Origin: Pythium myriotylum
Lineage: Eukaryota; Oomycota; Peronosporomycetes; Pythiales; Pythiaceae
NCBI GenBank assembly: GCA_023091665.1
Contig: JALJCQ010000015.1
Location: 3,516,001 to 3,580,000 of the forward strand
DNA: 64,000 bases
Reading direction: 5' to 3'
The notes below the pieces were generated by a model that did not search any database, was not told the DNA's origin, and was given only the letters and a program-made list of their open reading frames with translations. Shown piece after piece: positions 1 to 9,440 of this stretch. The first letter of the stretch is position 1, and each line of letters opens with the position of its first letter. The position numbers and the translations under genes are program-made.

Positions 1-25
1 TCGATTCTCCCAGGTGAGCTCGCGG

Positions 26-1004
26 ATGATGGCGCCCGGGTCCCCGGCCGTGCCCGTCGTGCACGTGGCCGGCGGCGCCGTGGCCTCGCCGCTCGGCAGC
101 CCGTCGCTCTCGTCGCTCTCGTCGCCGCCGCCGCTCTCCAGCCGCCTGCGCGGCCGCGAGCCCAGCGAGGACGAAGAGCCGCTGCTGCTGAGCTCCTCGC
201 GCCCGGGCAGCCCCGGGCCGATGGGGCCGTCGACCACCACGCGCGCGCGCCGCTGCCTCTCGCGCGTGGCGCGCTCGCGCGCTGTCACGACCACGCGCGC
301 GCTCTTCTCGTCGTCGGCGGGCGGCGTCAACTGGCTCGTCCGAGCGCTTTTCATCTGTCTCGGCATGGTGCTCATCGGCGCCGTCGGGTCGTTCACGCTG
401 CGCCAGGTCATGAGTCCGCAGATCGAGTCGCTGCTGCGCCAGCGCAACGACATGCAGGTCGAGATCGAAGCGCTGCGCAACCAGGTGCGGCGAGCGGAGT
501 AGGAGAGCGACAAGACGGGGGTGATCGTGGTCTCATGTTTGGGGACTCCTGTAGGTGGCGAACCAGACGCGCATCGCCGAGAGCCGACTGGAGATGATCC
601 ACTTGCTGGAGAAGGAGCTCGAGAAGCAGGTCGTGGCCGCGGCTGTGTCGGCGACGGCCGTGCCGACCGACGTGAAAGGCGCGCCGCTGCGCGGCCGTCC
701 GAGCTCGCCGTTCGCGTCCTACAGCTTCAAGGCCAACTTTTGGTCGACGCTCGCGTACGCGGCCGTGCTGGGCTCGCTCGTCATGGCCATCATCGCGATC
801 CGCATCTACCAGATCGCCCACACTGAGAGCAGCTCGCGCACGTCGCGTGCACGCGCGGCCTCGGGCGCCGACACGCGCCACGTCGCGCTGCCCATGGCCG
901 ACGACGACGACGACAAGCCCAGCGGCGGCAAGGCGGCGCGCGACGCCGAGTGCTACAAGCGCGCGCCCGGCAGCGCACCGCAGGACCGTCTCGTGCACGT
1001 GTAA
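26..1004 (+). CDS. Two-pass membrane protein with central coiled coil (2 exons)
   Basis: Read as exons 26-484 and 555-1004 around a 70-bp intron with GT..AG ends. The junction keeps phase 0 and joins two halves of one heptad-like helix (..LRNQ then VANQTRI..). The 302-residue product has a Ser/Pro-rich N-terminus with an acidic dileucine patch (EDEEPLLL), a first membrane segment near residues 103-125, a Glu/Gln/Leu-rich coiled coil of about 60 residues, a second membrane segment near 216-239 and a charged tail with a run of Asp. I do not recognise the family. The layout suggests an endomembrane protein with both ends on the same side, but that is inference. The window starts just upstream with a sequence that could itself be a splice donor or acceptor, so the true first exon may lie outside; ATG at 26 or 29 is the first in frame. 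Confidence 0.6.
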
Positions 1005-1456
1005 GGCAAGCCACCAAGGCAGACGAGGACCCTCCCATGCATGTACAATAGACGAAGAGAGAGAGAGATGTTGCTTTTTTCCATGCCATTCTTCCATGGT
1101 CGTGTGCGTCTCTGCCTTGGTCCATATGGACGTGTCCATTCCATTTTGACTGGTTCAAATGACGTCTCATCCCTCTATCTTTTAATTCACTGCGGAGCTC
1201 CTCCCTGCGCATCTTCAACCGCTTTATCAACTCTCACAGGTTCCCATCACCCTCTTCCCACCAACAGGCGCATTTCCTTGAGCAGTGCCAAGCTTCCTCG
1301 GCGACTTGGGCGCCGCGTGGGGGCGACAGCAGCACTTTCCGCGCATTTCCAAGCGGCTCGACCCACGCGCCGACCCGCGAGCGAGCCACACGCGAAACCG
1401 CGGCTTTTCTCGCTTCAAAACCGACCCGTGGCGGCCGTTTTTTCTCCCCCTCCGCA
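1005..1456. other. Intergenic stretch
   Basis: About 450 bp between two plus-strand genes. It is less GC-rich than its neighbours. A pyrimidine-rich CCATT motif near 1138-1150 loosely resembles oomycete initiator elements. No gene is supported here. Confidence 0.4.
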
Positions 1457-2203
1457 ATGCTCCAAGTGGCCTCGCGACCGCCGCCGCCGCCGGCCTTTGC
1501 GCCCTCCGACGTGGACGCGGCGCTGCTCGAGAGCGTCTTCGAGGACGGACTCACGTCGCCCGAGCACTCGCGCGACGTCGCGGCCGACGGCGACGGCGAG
1601 TACGAAGTCCACGAGCACCACAAGATCCACGAGGCCTTTGAGGCGACGACGAGGAACTCGTCGGGAGAGGAACTCGAGTGGGAAGATGAGGACGACGACG
1701 AGAACGACAGCGACTATGCGCCGGAGGACGACGAGGAGGACGAAGGCTCGGAGAGCGAGGACGACGAGCAGTACCGGCGGTCGCTCGAGATGCAGATGGA
1801 CGAGCACGCCGATGAAGTCGAGGACTTTTACCTGAGGCAGATGCTGGCCACGCGTGCCACGCTCGAGGGCGACGAGGCCGCGTGGGTCGACCGCTACATC
1901 GAGAAGCAGCGCGAGTGGAAAGAGCGCCACGGCTCGAGCATCGACGAGATGGATCTCGACCTGCGGCCCGTGCGTCGACGACATGCAGGCGACAAGCCGC
2001 CGCCACAGCACGACGACGACGACGACGACCAGCTCAGCGCGCTCGCCGAGGCCTGGAACGGCCGCGTCTCGCCGTACTTGCCGCCGTCGCTGCGGACGCA
2101 GCCGCCCGAGTTTCTGCTCTCGCTCGTGGCCGTCGGCGTCTTCATCGCGATCGCGCTCGGCGTGCAGTTCTACGTGGCGTTCAAGGCGCCGCTGTACTCG
2201 TAG
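1457..2203 (+). CDS. Acidic tail-anchored membrane protein
   Basis: A single-exon frame of 248 residues. The first two thirds are strongly acidic, with Asp/Glu runs around residues 75-105 and a poly-Asp block near 185-191, and no recognised fold. Residues about 218-241 form one hydrophobic segment followed by only about seven residues, the layout of a C-tail-anchored protein facing the cytosol. The helical middle (residues about 115-160) is rich in Glu, Arg and Met. I do not recognise a family. The next gene starts only 120 bp downstream on the same strand. Confidence 0.6.
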   Translation: MLQVASRPPPPPAFAPSDVDAALLESVFEDGLTSPEHSRDVAADGDGEYEVHEHHKIHEAFEATTRNSSGEELEWEDEDDDENDSDYAPEDDEEDEGSESEDDEQYRRSLEMQMDEHADEVEDFYLRQMLATRATLEGDEAAWVDRYIEKQREWKERHGSSIDEMDLDLRPVRRRHAGDKPPPQHDDDDDDQLSALAEAWNGRVSPYLPPSLRTQPPEFLLSLVAVGVFIAIALGVQFYVAFKAPLYS

Positions 2204-2246
2204 CCAAAGCAATTTCCATGTTTCTAATTGGGAGAGTAGGTTCCTT

Positions 2247-2262
2247 TCACTTGGCCATCTTG
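2247..2262 (+). promoter_or_regulatory. Candidate oomycete initiator element
   Basis: The 16 bases TCACTTGGCCATCTTG resemble the published oomycete initiator consensus (TCAYTYY..CAWTT), with mismatches. They lie about 60 bp upstream of the ATG at 2324, where a transcription start is expected. Confidence 0.3.
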
Positions 2263-2323
2263 TCACTTGTTGACCTCTTCCCAACTGCCACAAGTCCCAC
2301 ACACACACGACGACTTTGCTACC

Positions 2324-2539
2324 ATGATCAAGCTACTCGCTTTGCTCGGCTGCGTCGTGCTCGCGCACGTCGTGGACGCCGGCGCCGTGGACTACGGACT
2401 GTGCCAGAGCGCGTGCTACAGCCACGCTGGACTCGTCTTCGGCAAAGTCGCACTTGGCCCGAGCGCCCCGACCGTCGCCAAAGCCTGCAGCGCCGCCCAG
2501 GCCAAGTGCTGCGCGCGCTGCGCCGCTGCATTCCTCTGA
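2324..2539 (+). CDS. Small secreted cysteine-rich protein
   Basis: 71 residues from the ATG at 2324; that start is chosen because it opens directly with a signal peptide (MIKLLALLGCVVLAHVVDA, cleavage near 18-20). The mature part of about 52 residues has six cysteines in a C-x3-C ... C-x6-CC-x2-C arrangement and is rich in Ala and Gly. It recalls the small zygote-specific-like cysteine proteins of fungi and oomycetes (pattern YG-C-Q-x2-C ... FG-V .. P), a resemblance from memory that I could not test. It is presumably exported. Whether it acts in the cell wall, in defence or as an effector cannot be told from the sequence. Confidence 0.6.
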   Translation: MIKLLALLGCVVLAHVVDAGAVDYGLCQSACYSHAGLVFGKVALGPSAPTVAKACSAAQAKCCARCAAAFL

Positions 2540-2643
2540 GCGTATCCCAAGGTCTCCGATAATTCAATTATAATTGGCAAGCTTTGTCATGAAAGGTCAC
2601 GGATCCCGTATCTTGTGTTCCTCGCTTTCGCTCTCTCTCTTCC

Positions 2644-3458
2644 ATGCCCCCGCCACTCCTAGTGCTCGTAGCCCTATCGCTAGTGCTTCTCGGCGCGACG
2701 CGCTGCACGGCGTGCCTGCTCGCGGGCGCCGACACGGGCGTGTGCACCGAGCCGACCGACTTCGACGTGCTGCTGCCCTTCTGCAAGACAGTCGTGCCCT
2801 ACACAGCGTGCCTGCCGCGCTACCAGTCGCTCTGGTACAACCACTCGTCGCTCACCAAGGACAAGTTCATCGAGCAAATGTTCACCAAGATCGCCACGCA
2901 GCGGAAAATGTACGAGACCAACAAGACGTTCCTTGACAAGAACACGGACGAGTGGGGCTCGCGCCACGAGATCAAGCCGCGCTTCGTGGAGAACCCGGAC
3001 TGCGAGAACGCCTTCAAGAACTACTATTGCTGGCTCAACTTCCCACGCTGCGACGCCGAAGGACGCAGCCTGCTGCTCTGCCGCAGCGTCTGCGAAAACT
3101 ACATGAGAGCCTGCCAGATGTCGGCCGATCTCTGGCGATGTGGGGACCCCAAGTACGTGAACGGCCGCAAGCCCGAGAGCAGCGTCACGTGGATGGTGCG
3201 TTCCTCATCCGCTTGCTATCCAGAGAGCTTGTGTGTGGCTCACTGACGAATGGTGCTGATGGATCATGACAGAACAACGCGCTCGTCTACTACCGCGCGC
3301 CGTATCCAGGGTCTCCGTTTAAGGACAACGCCGTGGACCCCGACACCAACAAGCCGCTCATCGTCTGCACGCCGAGCCTTGAGAACGACGTACCACAAGC
3401 GGCGGCCACAGGCCTCGCTGCACTCATGACCGTGCTGCTCATTTTGTCGTTGTATTAG
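2644..3458 (+). CDS. Secreted Frizzled-CRD-like protein, probable GPI anchor (2 exons)
   Basis: Exons 2644-3195 and 3273-3458 flank a 77-bp intron (GTGCGT..ACAG) and join in phase 0, giving 245 residues. Without splicing the frame ends at 3246 and loses the hydrophobic tail. Residues 1-22 are a signal peptide. The body has 12 or more cysteines with C-x3-C spacing late in the domain (LCRSVCENYMRAC) and resembles the Frizzled-type cysteine-rich domain. N-x-S/T sites (NHSS, NKT) fit secretion. The last 20 residues are hydrophobic after an Ala-rich stretch, as for a GPI signal. It is likely a surface protein with unknown ligand. Its stop lies 16 bp from the stop of the converging gene. Confidence 0.65.
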
Positions 3459-3474
3459 TAACAAGTGAGCGTTC

Positions 3475-5520
3475 TTACTGCACGGGACATGCGTCGTCCT
3501 TCTCGGCCTCGGCATTTGACAGCCCCGCCGTCATCTTGTTGCCGGCAGCTGCCGCCGCCGCAGACTGCCGATCCGCGTTCTCGTCTTCCCGCCGTTCGCC
3601 GCTGCTGTGGAAGCCAGCACTCTTGCCGTTGGCCGGGCTGTTGGTCCTGGACGCGTCGTCGCCGCCAACGTTGGGTACGACCGACCGCGACTTGACGCCC
3701 GAGCCGCCGCTCGTGTTCTTGCCGCCCTTGCAGCTGCAGCTAAAGCTGTTGGCCACGCCGGCGAAGTAGCAGTGGTTGCAGTCGTCGCAGTGCTCGTTTC
3801 GGTGGTCGCCGCAGCGACGGCACTTGGCGCAGTGCTTGCGAGGCTTCTTCTGGTCGTGGCAGAGGCGATTGCTGCACCACGAGTACGTGTAGTGGGCACT
3901 ACACGAGGGACACGTGAAGCCGTTCTCGACCGTGTACTTGACCTGCACGCTGCCGCTGCAGCAGTCGTAGGTGACCGTCGAGTCGAGCAGCTCCTGCATG
4001 TCCTTGACTTTGGACAGAAACTGCATGAGACACACGTCGTCGACCATCTTCTGGATGTTGATGCCTTCCTTCTCCATGGGCACGAACGGGTTGGCGCAGC
4101 CCACGCACTTGCAGTGGACGCCGCACACGAAGCCCGCCTTGACGCAGGCGCAGCGAGCGTTGCGACACTTGCCCGTACACTTGCAGCGCACGGGCCCACC
4201 GCCGGGAAACACTTCTTCTTTCACCGTCTCGAGAGAGACACTCGTTCCTGTGGATAATGGCGGCGCGGAGGCGTCATCTCCAGCTTGATGGAGAGACTTT
4301 TTCGACGGCCGCCGCCCTGTCGGGTCTGGTACTTGGGTCGCATAGTGTCCTCCGTCTAGCACTTCGTACTTGATCGGATCGGGCATTTCCACGGCAGCTG
4401 CGAGGCCGACTGCGCTGGTACTTGAATTCTGGCTGCTATACTGCACGTACTCGGGCGAGATGATCGCCTTGCGCTTGTTCTTCTCGTCGGTCATGCGCTG
4501 CATGGCCAGTTCGTACTGTTGCTGCACTTCGTTCGGCAGCACGACACCCGTGAGCGGTACTTGGTTCGGCTCTGGTTGCGGTTGAAACTGCTGCTGGGCA
4601 GACGCCTGGGCCTGCGCCTGCGCGTACGTTTGCTGATACTGCGGATTCTGGGTCGCATCGCTGGAACTCAGCGCACCAACGAGCGACACGACCGTGCTCT
4701 TGATGTTGTGGAACTGGCGCGTGAACAAACTGCGAGGCGCATCCGCCACGTTCCCAGATCCCGGCGCGGACCCGGCAGGCGGTCGCGTCGCACCGTAGCT
4801 GCTGTTGGCTGCTGGTTGTGGCGTAGTCGCTCCGTCGGCATGGGGTCCATGCTGGGGGATCACGCGCCACTTGGGCGTGTCCTTCTGGGTCTTCTCGGCG
4901 ATGCCCACGGCGTCATTGTACGCCTTCCAGTCGATCATCTCCATCGACGGCGAGCGTGGCAGTCCGCCCTGCGCGCTGCCGCCTCCGCTGCTGCTTTCGA
5001 TCACGCTGAGCGCACCGGTGCTGCCTCCACCGGCGCTGAGCGAGAGCCCCGCGGGCGAGATTAGCCCGGAGAGACTCTCGGAGCTTGGCGACTTGCCGAG
5101 CGACTGCAGCCAGTTCATCGTAGCCGGCGACATGGACGGGTAGCCCGCGCCGAGCCCTGGACTGATGCCGTCGCCGAACGAACTGTTGGAGGCGTGGCGC
5201 GAGAGCTGCACGCGCGTCGCGGCGTCGACGGCCTGCGCGTTCGCGGCGGCGGCGGCCGCGCCGCTCTCGTCCGTGTCGAGATTGAAGAACATGTTGAAGA
5301 CGTCGCCGAGCTCGTTGTACATGCCGTTGTCGTCCTCGGTGAGCGGCGGCGCGTCGCCCTCGGCCATGGCTGCGGGCAGTGGTGGGCGCGGCGCCGTCGG
5401 GGCTTGCGCGCTCGGCGCCTCGGCCGGCGGCGCGCCGTTGGGCGTCGAGAGCGTCGAGTCGAGATACTGCCACATGCCCTGCATGTCGTCGCCGTCGCCG
5501 GCGGCGCTCGCGGCGTTCAT
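3475..5520 (-). CDS. CXC-domain (tesmin/TSO1-like) cysteine-rich protein
   Basis: An unspliced frame of 681 residues starting at the ATG whose complement ends at 5520. The N-terminal 400 residues are low-complexity (Ala, Ser, Gly, Gln), as in many transcription regulators. Residues about 440-480 hold a single CXC-like block (CKC-x4-C-x4-C-x-C-x6-C-x3-C-x-C-x2-C). In tesmin/TSO1/LIN54 proteins such blocks bind zinc and DNA, usually as a pair of repeats. Here the second repeat is replaced by another Cys/His cluster (about 538-600: CPSC, CAKC, CGDH, CDDC, CSC) that could bind several zinc ions. A nuclear, DNA-binding role is inferred. The gene shares a 389-bp divergent region with alanyl-tRNA synthetase. 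Confidence 0.65.
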   Translation of the reverse strand: MNAASAAGDGDDMQGMWQYLDSTLSTPNGAPPAEAPSAQAPTAPRPPLPAAMAEGDAPPLTEDDNGMYNELGDVFNMFFNLDTDESGAAAAAANAQAVDAATRVQLSRHASNSSFGDGISPGLGAGYPSMSPATMNWLQSLGKSPSSESLSGLISPAGLSLSAGGGSTGALSVIESSSGGGSAQGGLPRSPSMEMIDWKAYNDAVGIAEKTQKDTPKWRVIPQHGPHADGATTPQPAANSSYGATRPPAGSAPGSGNVADAPRSLFTRQFHNIKSTVVSLVGALSSSDATQNPQYQQTYAQAQAQASAQQQFQPQPEPNQVPLTGVVLPNEVQQQYELAMQRMTDEKNKRKAIISPEYVQYSSQNSSTSAVGLAAAVEMPDPIKYEVLDGGHYATQVPDPTGRRPSKKSLHQAGDDASAPPLSTGTSVSLETVKEEVFPGGGPVRCKCTGKCRNARCACVKAGFVCGVHCKCVGCANPFVPMEKEGINIQKMVDDVCLMQFLSKVKDMQELLDSTVTYDCCSGSVQVKYTVENGFTCPSCSAHYTYSWCSNRLCHDQKKPRKHCAKCRRCGDHRNEHCDDCNHCYFAGVANSFSCSCKGGKNTSGGSGVKSRSVVPNVGGDDASRTNSPANGKSAGFHSSGERREDENADRQSAAAAAAGNKMTAGLSNAEAEKDDACPVQ

Positions 5521-5909
5521 GGGGCTGCGCTCGACGTTCCCTCAATCCCCGCGGGGAAAAGACTGCGGTCAAAACTGAGCTGCCCAGCAGAACGTGGCAG
5601 AATCAGGTGATACCCATCTTTCCAACTCACTTGCAGTTGTATACAAATACCACCGTGTTTTGAGGATATTGCGTCCACTTTCGCACCGAGACCTCCTCAC
5701 AGCCTACAGTTTCTTCCCTCCGCCGCCTCGTCCACCACTCTCGATCGTCTCGCTCCCCCGCCACCACCTCTGCGGCTTCCTGCAAGGCTGCGCTCTCTCC
5801 ATTCCAGCGACTCGCGTCTCGATCTCCACGGGATCTCATCTCCTCGCTGGTCGACCCGGGCCAACCTCTATTACCTCATCCCATGTCCACCTTCTATCAC
5901 AGGTAATTG
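5521..5909. promoter_or_regulatory. Divergent promoter region
   Basis: 389 bp separate the start codons of the CXC protein (minus) and alanyl-tRNA synthetase (plus), so both promoters must lie here. Around 5621-5636 there is an initiator-like TCACTTGCAG; the right half is pyrimidine-rich (CTCC and CCTC tracts). The core elements cannot be fixed by eye. Confidence 0.4.
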
Positions 5910-6200
5910 ATGTGGTCCACCCGCTCTCGCCCTGTGGTGGCGAAAGGCAAGTTGTCACGAGCAGCTCCGGATCACTTGGCTTCTCCCATGGCGCAGCTCC
6001 GCCTCTCGTCGGCGCAGCTGCGCGCGCGCTTCCTGCAGTTCTTCGCGCGCCACGGCCATGAAGTCGTGCCCAGCGGCTCGCTCGTGCCGCCCGGCGGCGA
6101 CGCCTCGCTGCTCTTCACGAACGCCGGCATGGTGCCGTTCAAGCAGCTCTTCTTGGGCGCCGAGACGCGCGCCTACACGCGCGCGACCTCGGCGCAGCGC

Positions 6201-6235
<35 letters not shown>

Positions 6236-8648
6236 CCAGGTTGGACTCACGCGGCGCCACCACACGCAGTTTGAGATGCTCGGCAACTTTTCGTTTGGCG
6301 ACTACTTCAAGGAGCAGGCCATCGTCTACGGCTGGCAGTTCCTCACGCAGGAGCTCCAGCTGCCGCGCGAGCGGCTCCACGTCACCGTGCTCCACTCGGA
6401 CGACGAGGCGCGCGCGCTCTGGAAGAAAGTCGCCGGGCTGCAAGACCACGAGATCCGCGCGTGCGGTGAGGACGACAACTTTTGGGCCATGGGCGACACA
6501 GGCCCGTGCGGACCGTGCTCGGAGATCTTCTGGGACCTCGGCGACCACATTGCCGACCCGGATGAGCGCTTCCTGGAGCTCTGGAACCTCGTGTTTATGC
6601 AGTTTTCGCGTGTTGATGGTGACGAGACACTGCGCCCGCTGCCCAAGAAGTCGGTCGACACGGGTATGGGGCTTGAGCGCGTGGCGTCGGTGCTTCAGGG
6701 TGTGCCGTCCAACTACCACACGGACGCTTTCGTGCCGATCCTTCACGAGGTTGCGCGCGTGCTGGATACGAGTCGCAGTGGACCTCGCCCGATTGGCGCG
6801 CGCTCGTTCGCTGATGTCCTCGCTGAGGAACTCGATCCGGTGAGACCGCAGTTTGGGTCGTCCGCAGAGATCCAGACGCTGCGCATCATCGCCGACCACC
6901 TGCGCGCCACGTACGCCATGCTCGCGGACGGCATCTTCCCGTCCAATGTCGGTCGCGGGTACGTGCTACGGCGCATCATCCGCCGCGCGATTCGCTTCGC
7001 GCAAAACGTCGGCGCGGTGCACGAGCCGTTCCTCACCAAGATCGTTGTTCCCGAGTGGCAAAGCGCCAACGGCTTTGCGCAGATGCGCGGGATCGTCGCG
7101 AACGAGGAGAAGGCCTTCCAGGAGATGCTTCTCAACGGCAAGAGAGCGCTTGACAAAGTCTTTTCGCAGGCGCAGGCGACGCGCACAGTCTCAGGTGTGG
7201 ACGCCTTCCGCCTGTACGACACGTACGGCATACCACTCGACATCACGCAGGTGCTTGCCGAAGAGAAAGGGTTCTCTGTCGATAGCGTGGGCTTCGAGGC
7301 TGCCATGGACCAGCACCGCCGCCTTGCCGTCGAGAACAGCGCGTTCAGCAGCAGCACGATGAGTGATGGAGAGACGACGCAGAGCGACTCGGGCGCGACA
7401 ACCACGTTCACGGGCTACGAGTCGCTGCGCGAGCGCGACGCGCGCGTGGTGAGTGTGTGGAGCGGCGCCAAGTCGAGCTTCTGGGTGTCGCTGGACCCGT
7501 GTCCGTTCTACGCTGAAGGCGGTGGCCAGGTCGGCGACCGCGGCCGTCTTGTTGTTCAAAGCGACAAACCGTTCATGGTCGCCGTCCAGGACACCAAGCG
7601 TCTGCCGAGCGACGCCATCGCTCTCCATTGCGTGCTGCCCGAGGGCGTTGAGTTCGAGGAGATGAAGCGGCAGCTCGAGAATGCGACGGCCGTGGACGCA
7701 GTCGTGGACGAGCGCTTCCGCCAGGGCTGCGCCGTGCACCACTCGGCCACGCACTTGCTGCAGAGCGCGCTCAAGCGTGTGCTGGGCGACCACGTGACGC
7801 AGGCCGGCTCGTTCGTGACGACCGATCGTCTCCGCTTCGACTTTGCCCACTTTGGCGCTCTGTCGCTGGACGAGCTCGCCCGAGTGGAGGCGCTCGTGAA
7901 CGAGACGGCGCTGGCGCAGTTGCCTGTCGTGACCGCCGAGCTGCCGCGCGCGCAGGCCGAGGCGAGCGGTGCGATCTGCAACTTTGGCGAAAAGTACGGC
8001 GACGTCGTGCGCGTCGTGTCCGTGGGCGACGTCTCGAGCGAGTTCTGCGGCGGCACGCACGTGGCCAACGTGGCGTCCGTGTTCCCGTTTGCGATCCTCA
8101 GCGAAGGCTCCGTGGCAGCCGGCACGCGGCGCATGGAGGCCGTCGCGGGCATCGACGGCGCCAAGTATCTGCAGACCAAGGACAAAACGCTGCAGCAGCT
8201 GGCCGCGCAGCTCGAGACCACGCCCGCCAAGGTGCCCGAGCGCGTCGTGAAGCTGCAGAAGCAGGCCAAGCAGCTCGAGTCGGTCGCGCAGTCGCTCGGC
8301 GACGTGCTGGCCTCGCTGCCAGTCGAGCCGATCCACGCGACGCCGACGGTCGAGGTCCACGCGGTCGGCTCCGTGTCGAGTGCCACCAACAGCGCCGAGT
8401 TCGCCAAGGTGCTGCGTCGCCGCGCCGAGTTCCTGCTGCGCCACGCGCCCAGCAAGTCGCACGTGGTGGTCATGGGCTCGCAGATCGCGTGCATCTCGGA
8501 CGGCAAGCAGCTCCACGCCGGCAAGTGGCTGCAGCAGGCCGTCAAGGCACTCGGAGGACGCGGCGGAGGCAGCGCGACGTTTGCGCAGGGATCCGTGGCC
8601 GACGGAACGAGCATAGAGCAGATTGTGGGCCAAGTGGACGCGAAATAG
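5910..8648 (+). CDS. Alanyl-tRNA synthetase, likely dual cytosolic/mitochondrial
   Basis: Charges tRNA-Ala with alanine. The product is 912 residues from ATG 5910 or 886 from ATG 5988. The catalytic class II core is seen at RFLQFFARHGHEVVPSGSL, FEMLGNFSFGDYF (about residue 120) and GMGLERVASVLQG (motif 3, about 253). The editing domain carries GGGQVGDRG (about 538), HHSATH (about 610) and CGGTHV (about 712), the His/His and Cys/His zinc ligands. A C-Ala domain with coiled coil and Gly-rich segment ends the protein. The N-terminal 26 residues before the second ATG are rich in Arg/Ser and lack acids until near their end, like a mitochondrial presequence; the second start would give a cytosolic form. 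No intron is needed. Confidence 0.93.
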
Positions 8649-9440
8649 ACAGAAAGTAGTGAGTGTGTGTGTGCGTCTGGAAAAGAGGTTGAGAAGCTGC
8701 GTGGAGATCGACGGCGTGCAATCGGCGTTTTTGCGTGGAAATCGAGGTTGTGTTCGTTCAGTTTGAAAGGTGGCTCGATTGACGTTACAAGCGCGCTGTG
8801 GTCTCTAAAACGACATGCTGCTGACCGTAGTCTGTCAGCGAAAGCAAAGCAGTCTCGTGGTCTCTAGTTGACCACGAGCATACTGTTGATGCCACTCGAG
8901 GGAGCCTCTCGATTCATGCCTTGGAATGGAACTGGCACCTGGCCTGGGTTCCAAGACCCGAAGGAAGCCAAACCCTTAGGGTACTCTAGGTCTCAGCTAT
9001 GAGTTGAGATATTGTAATAATTGTTGGCTGCATCTATTAATCCGTCGTGCTCTCGCACGCACGAGACACTTTGCTGACCGCCGTCGCTGTCCTGCTGCCC
9101 GACGAGGATGGATGGGCGTCAGGACCTCCCTCTCCGTCGCCTTCCCACCGACCAACTTCAAGCTCGGGTCTGTTCCACCCTCTCCCACCCGATTATTTAA
9201 CAAAAAACAGCTTTCCACAAACCCCTTTTCCAAGTGATCCCTTCCATCCATATTCCCATCAGAATGACCACTAATCTCTTCTAGATATTATTACTGGAAG
9301 CTACAATTCATACCCTCTCTATACCGATCAAAACGTGCTTCGTCCTCCTCCCCGTGTACCCCCCCTCCGTACCCCTCCGTGTACCCCCTCCCGCTCTTCC
9401 CGTTCCCGCTCGTCCGAGTGGCCATCGAAAATACCCAAAC
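8649..9440. other. Intergenic stretch
   Basis: About 790 bp, AT-richer than the genes. Its end (about 9345-9425) is a pyrimidine-rich leader with repeated CCCCTCCGTACC motifs just upstream of the next start codon. No gene is supported. Confidence 0.4.

Noticed and set aside
1041..1835. Long plus-strand open frame over the start of the acidic protein gene
   Set aside because: Composition is Arg/Thr-rich nonsense typical of a shifted frame through GC-rich coding DNA; the acidic frame in the other phase explains the region.
7191..8633. 480-residue minus-strand frame inside alanyl-tRNA synthetase
   Set aside because: Shadow of a GC-rich gene; no domain, and the plus strand carries all the synthetase motifs.
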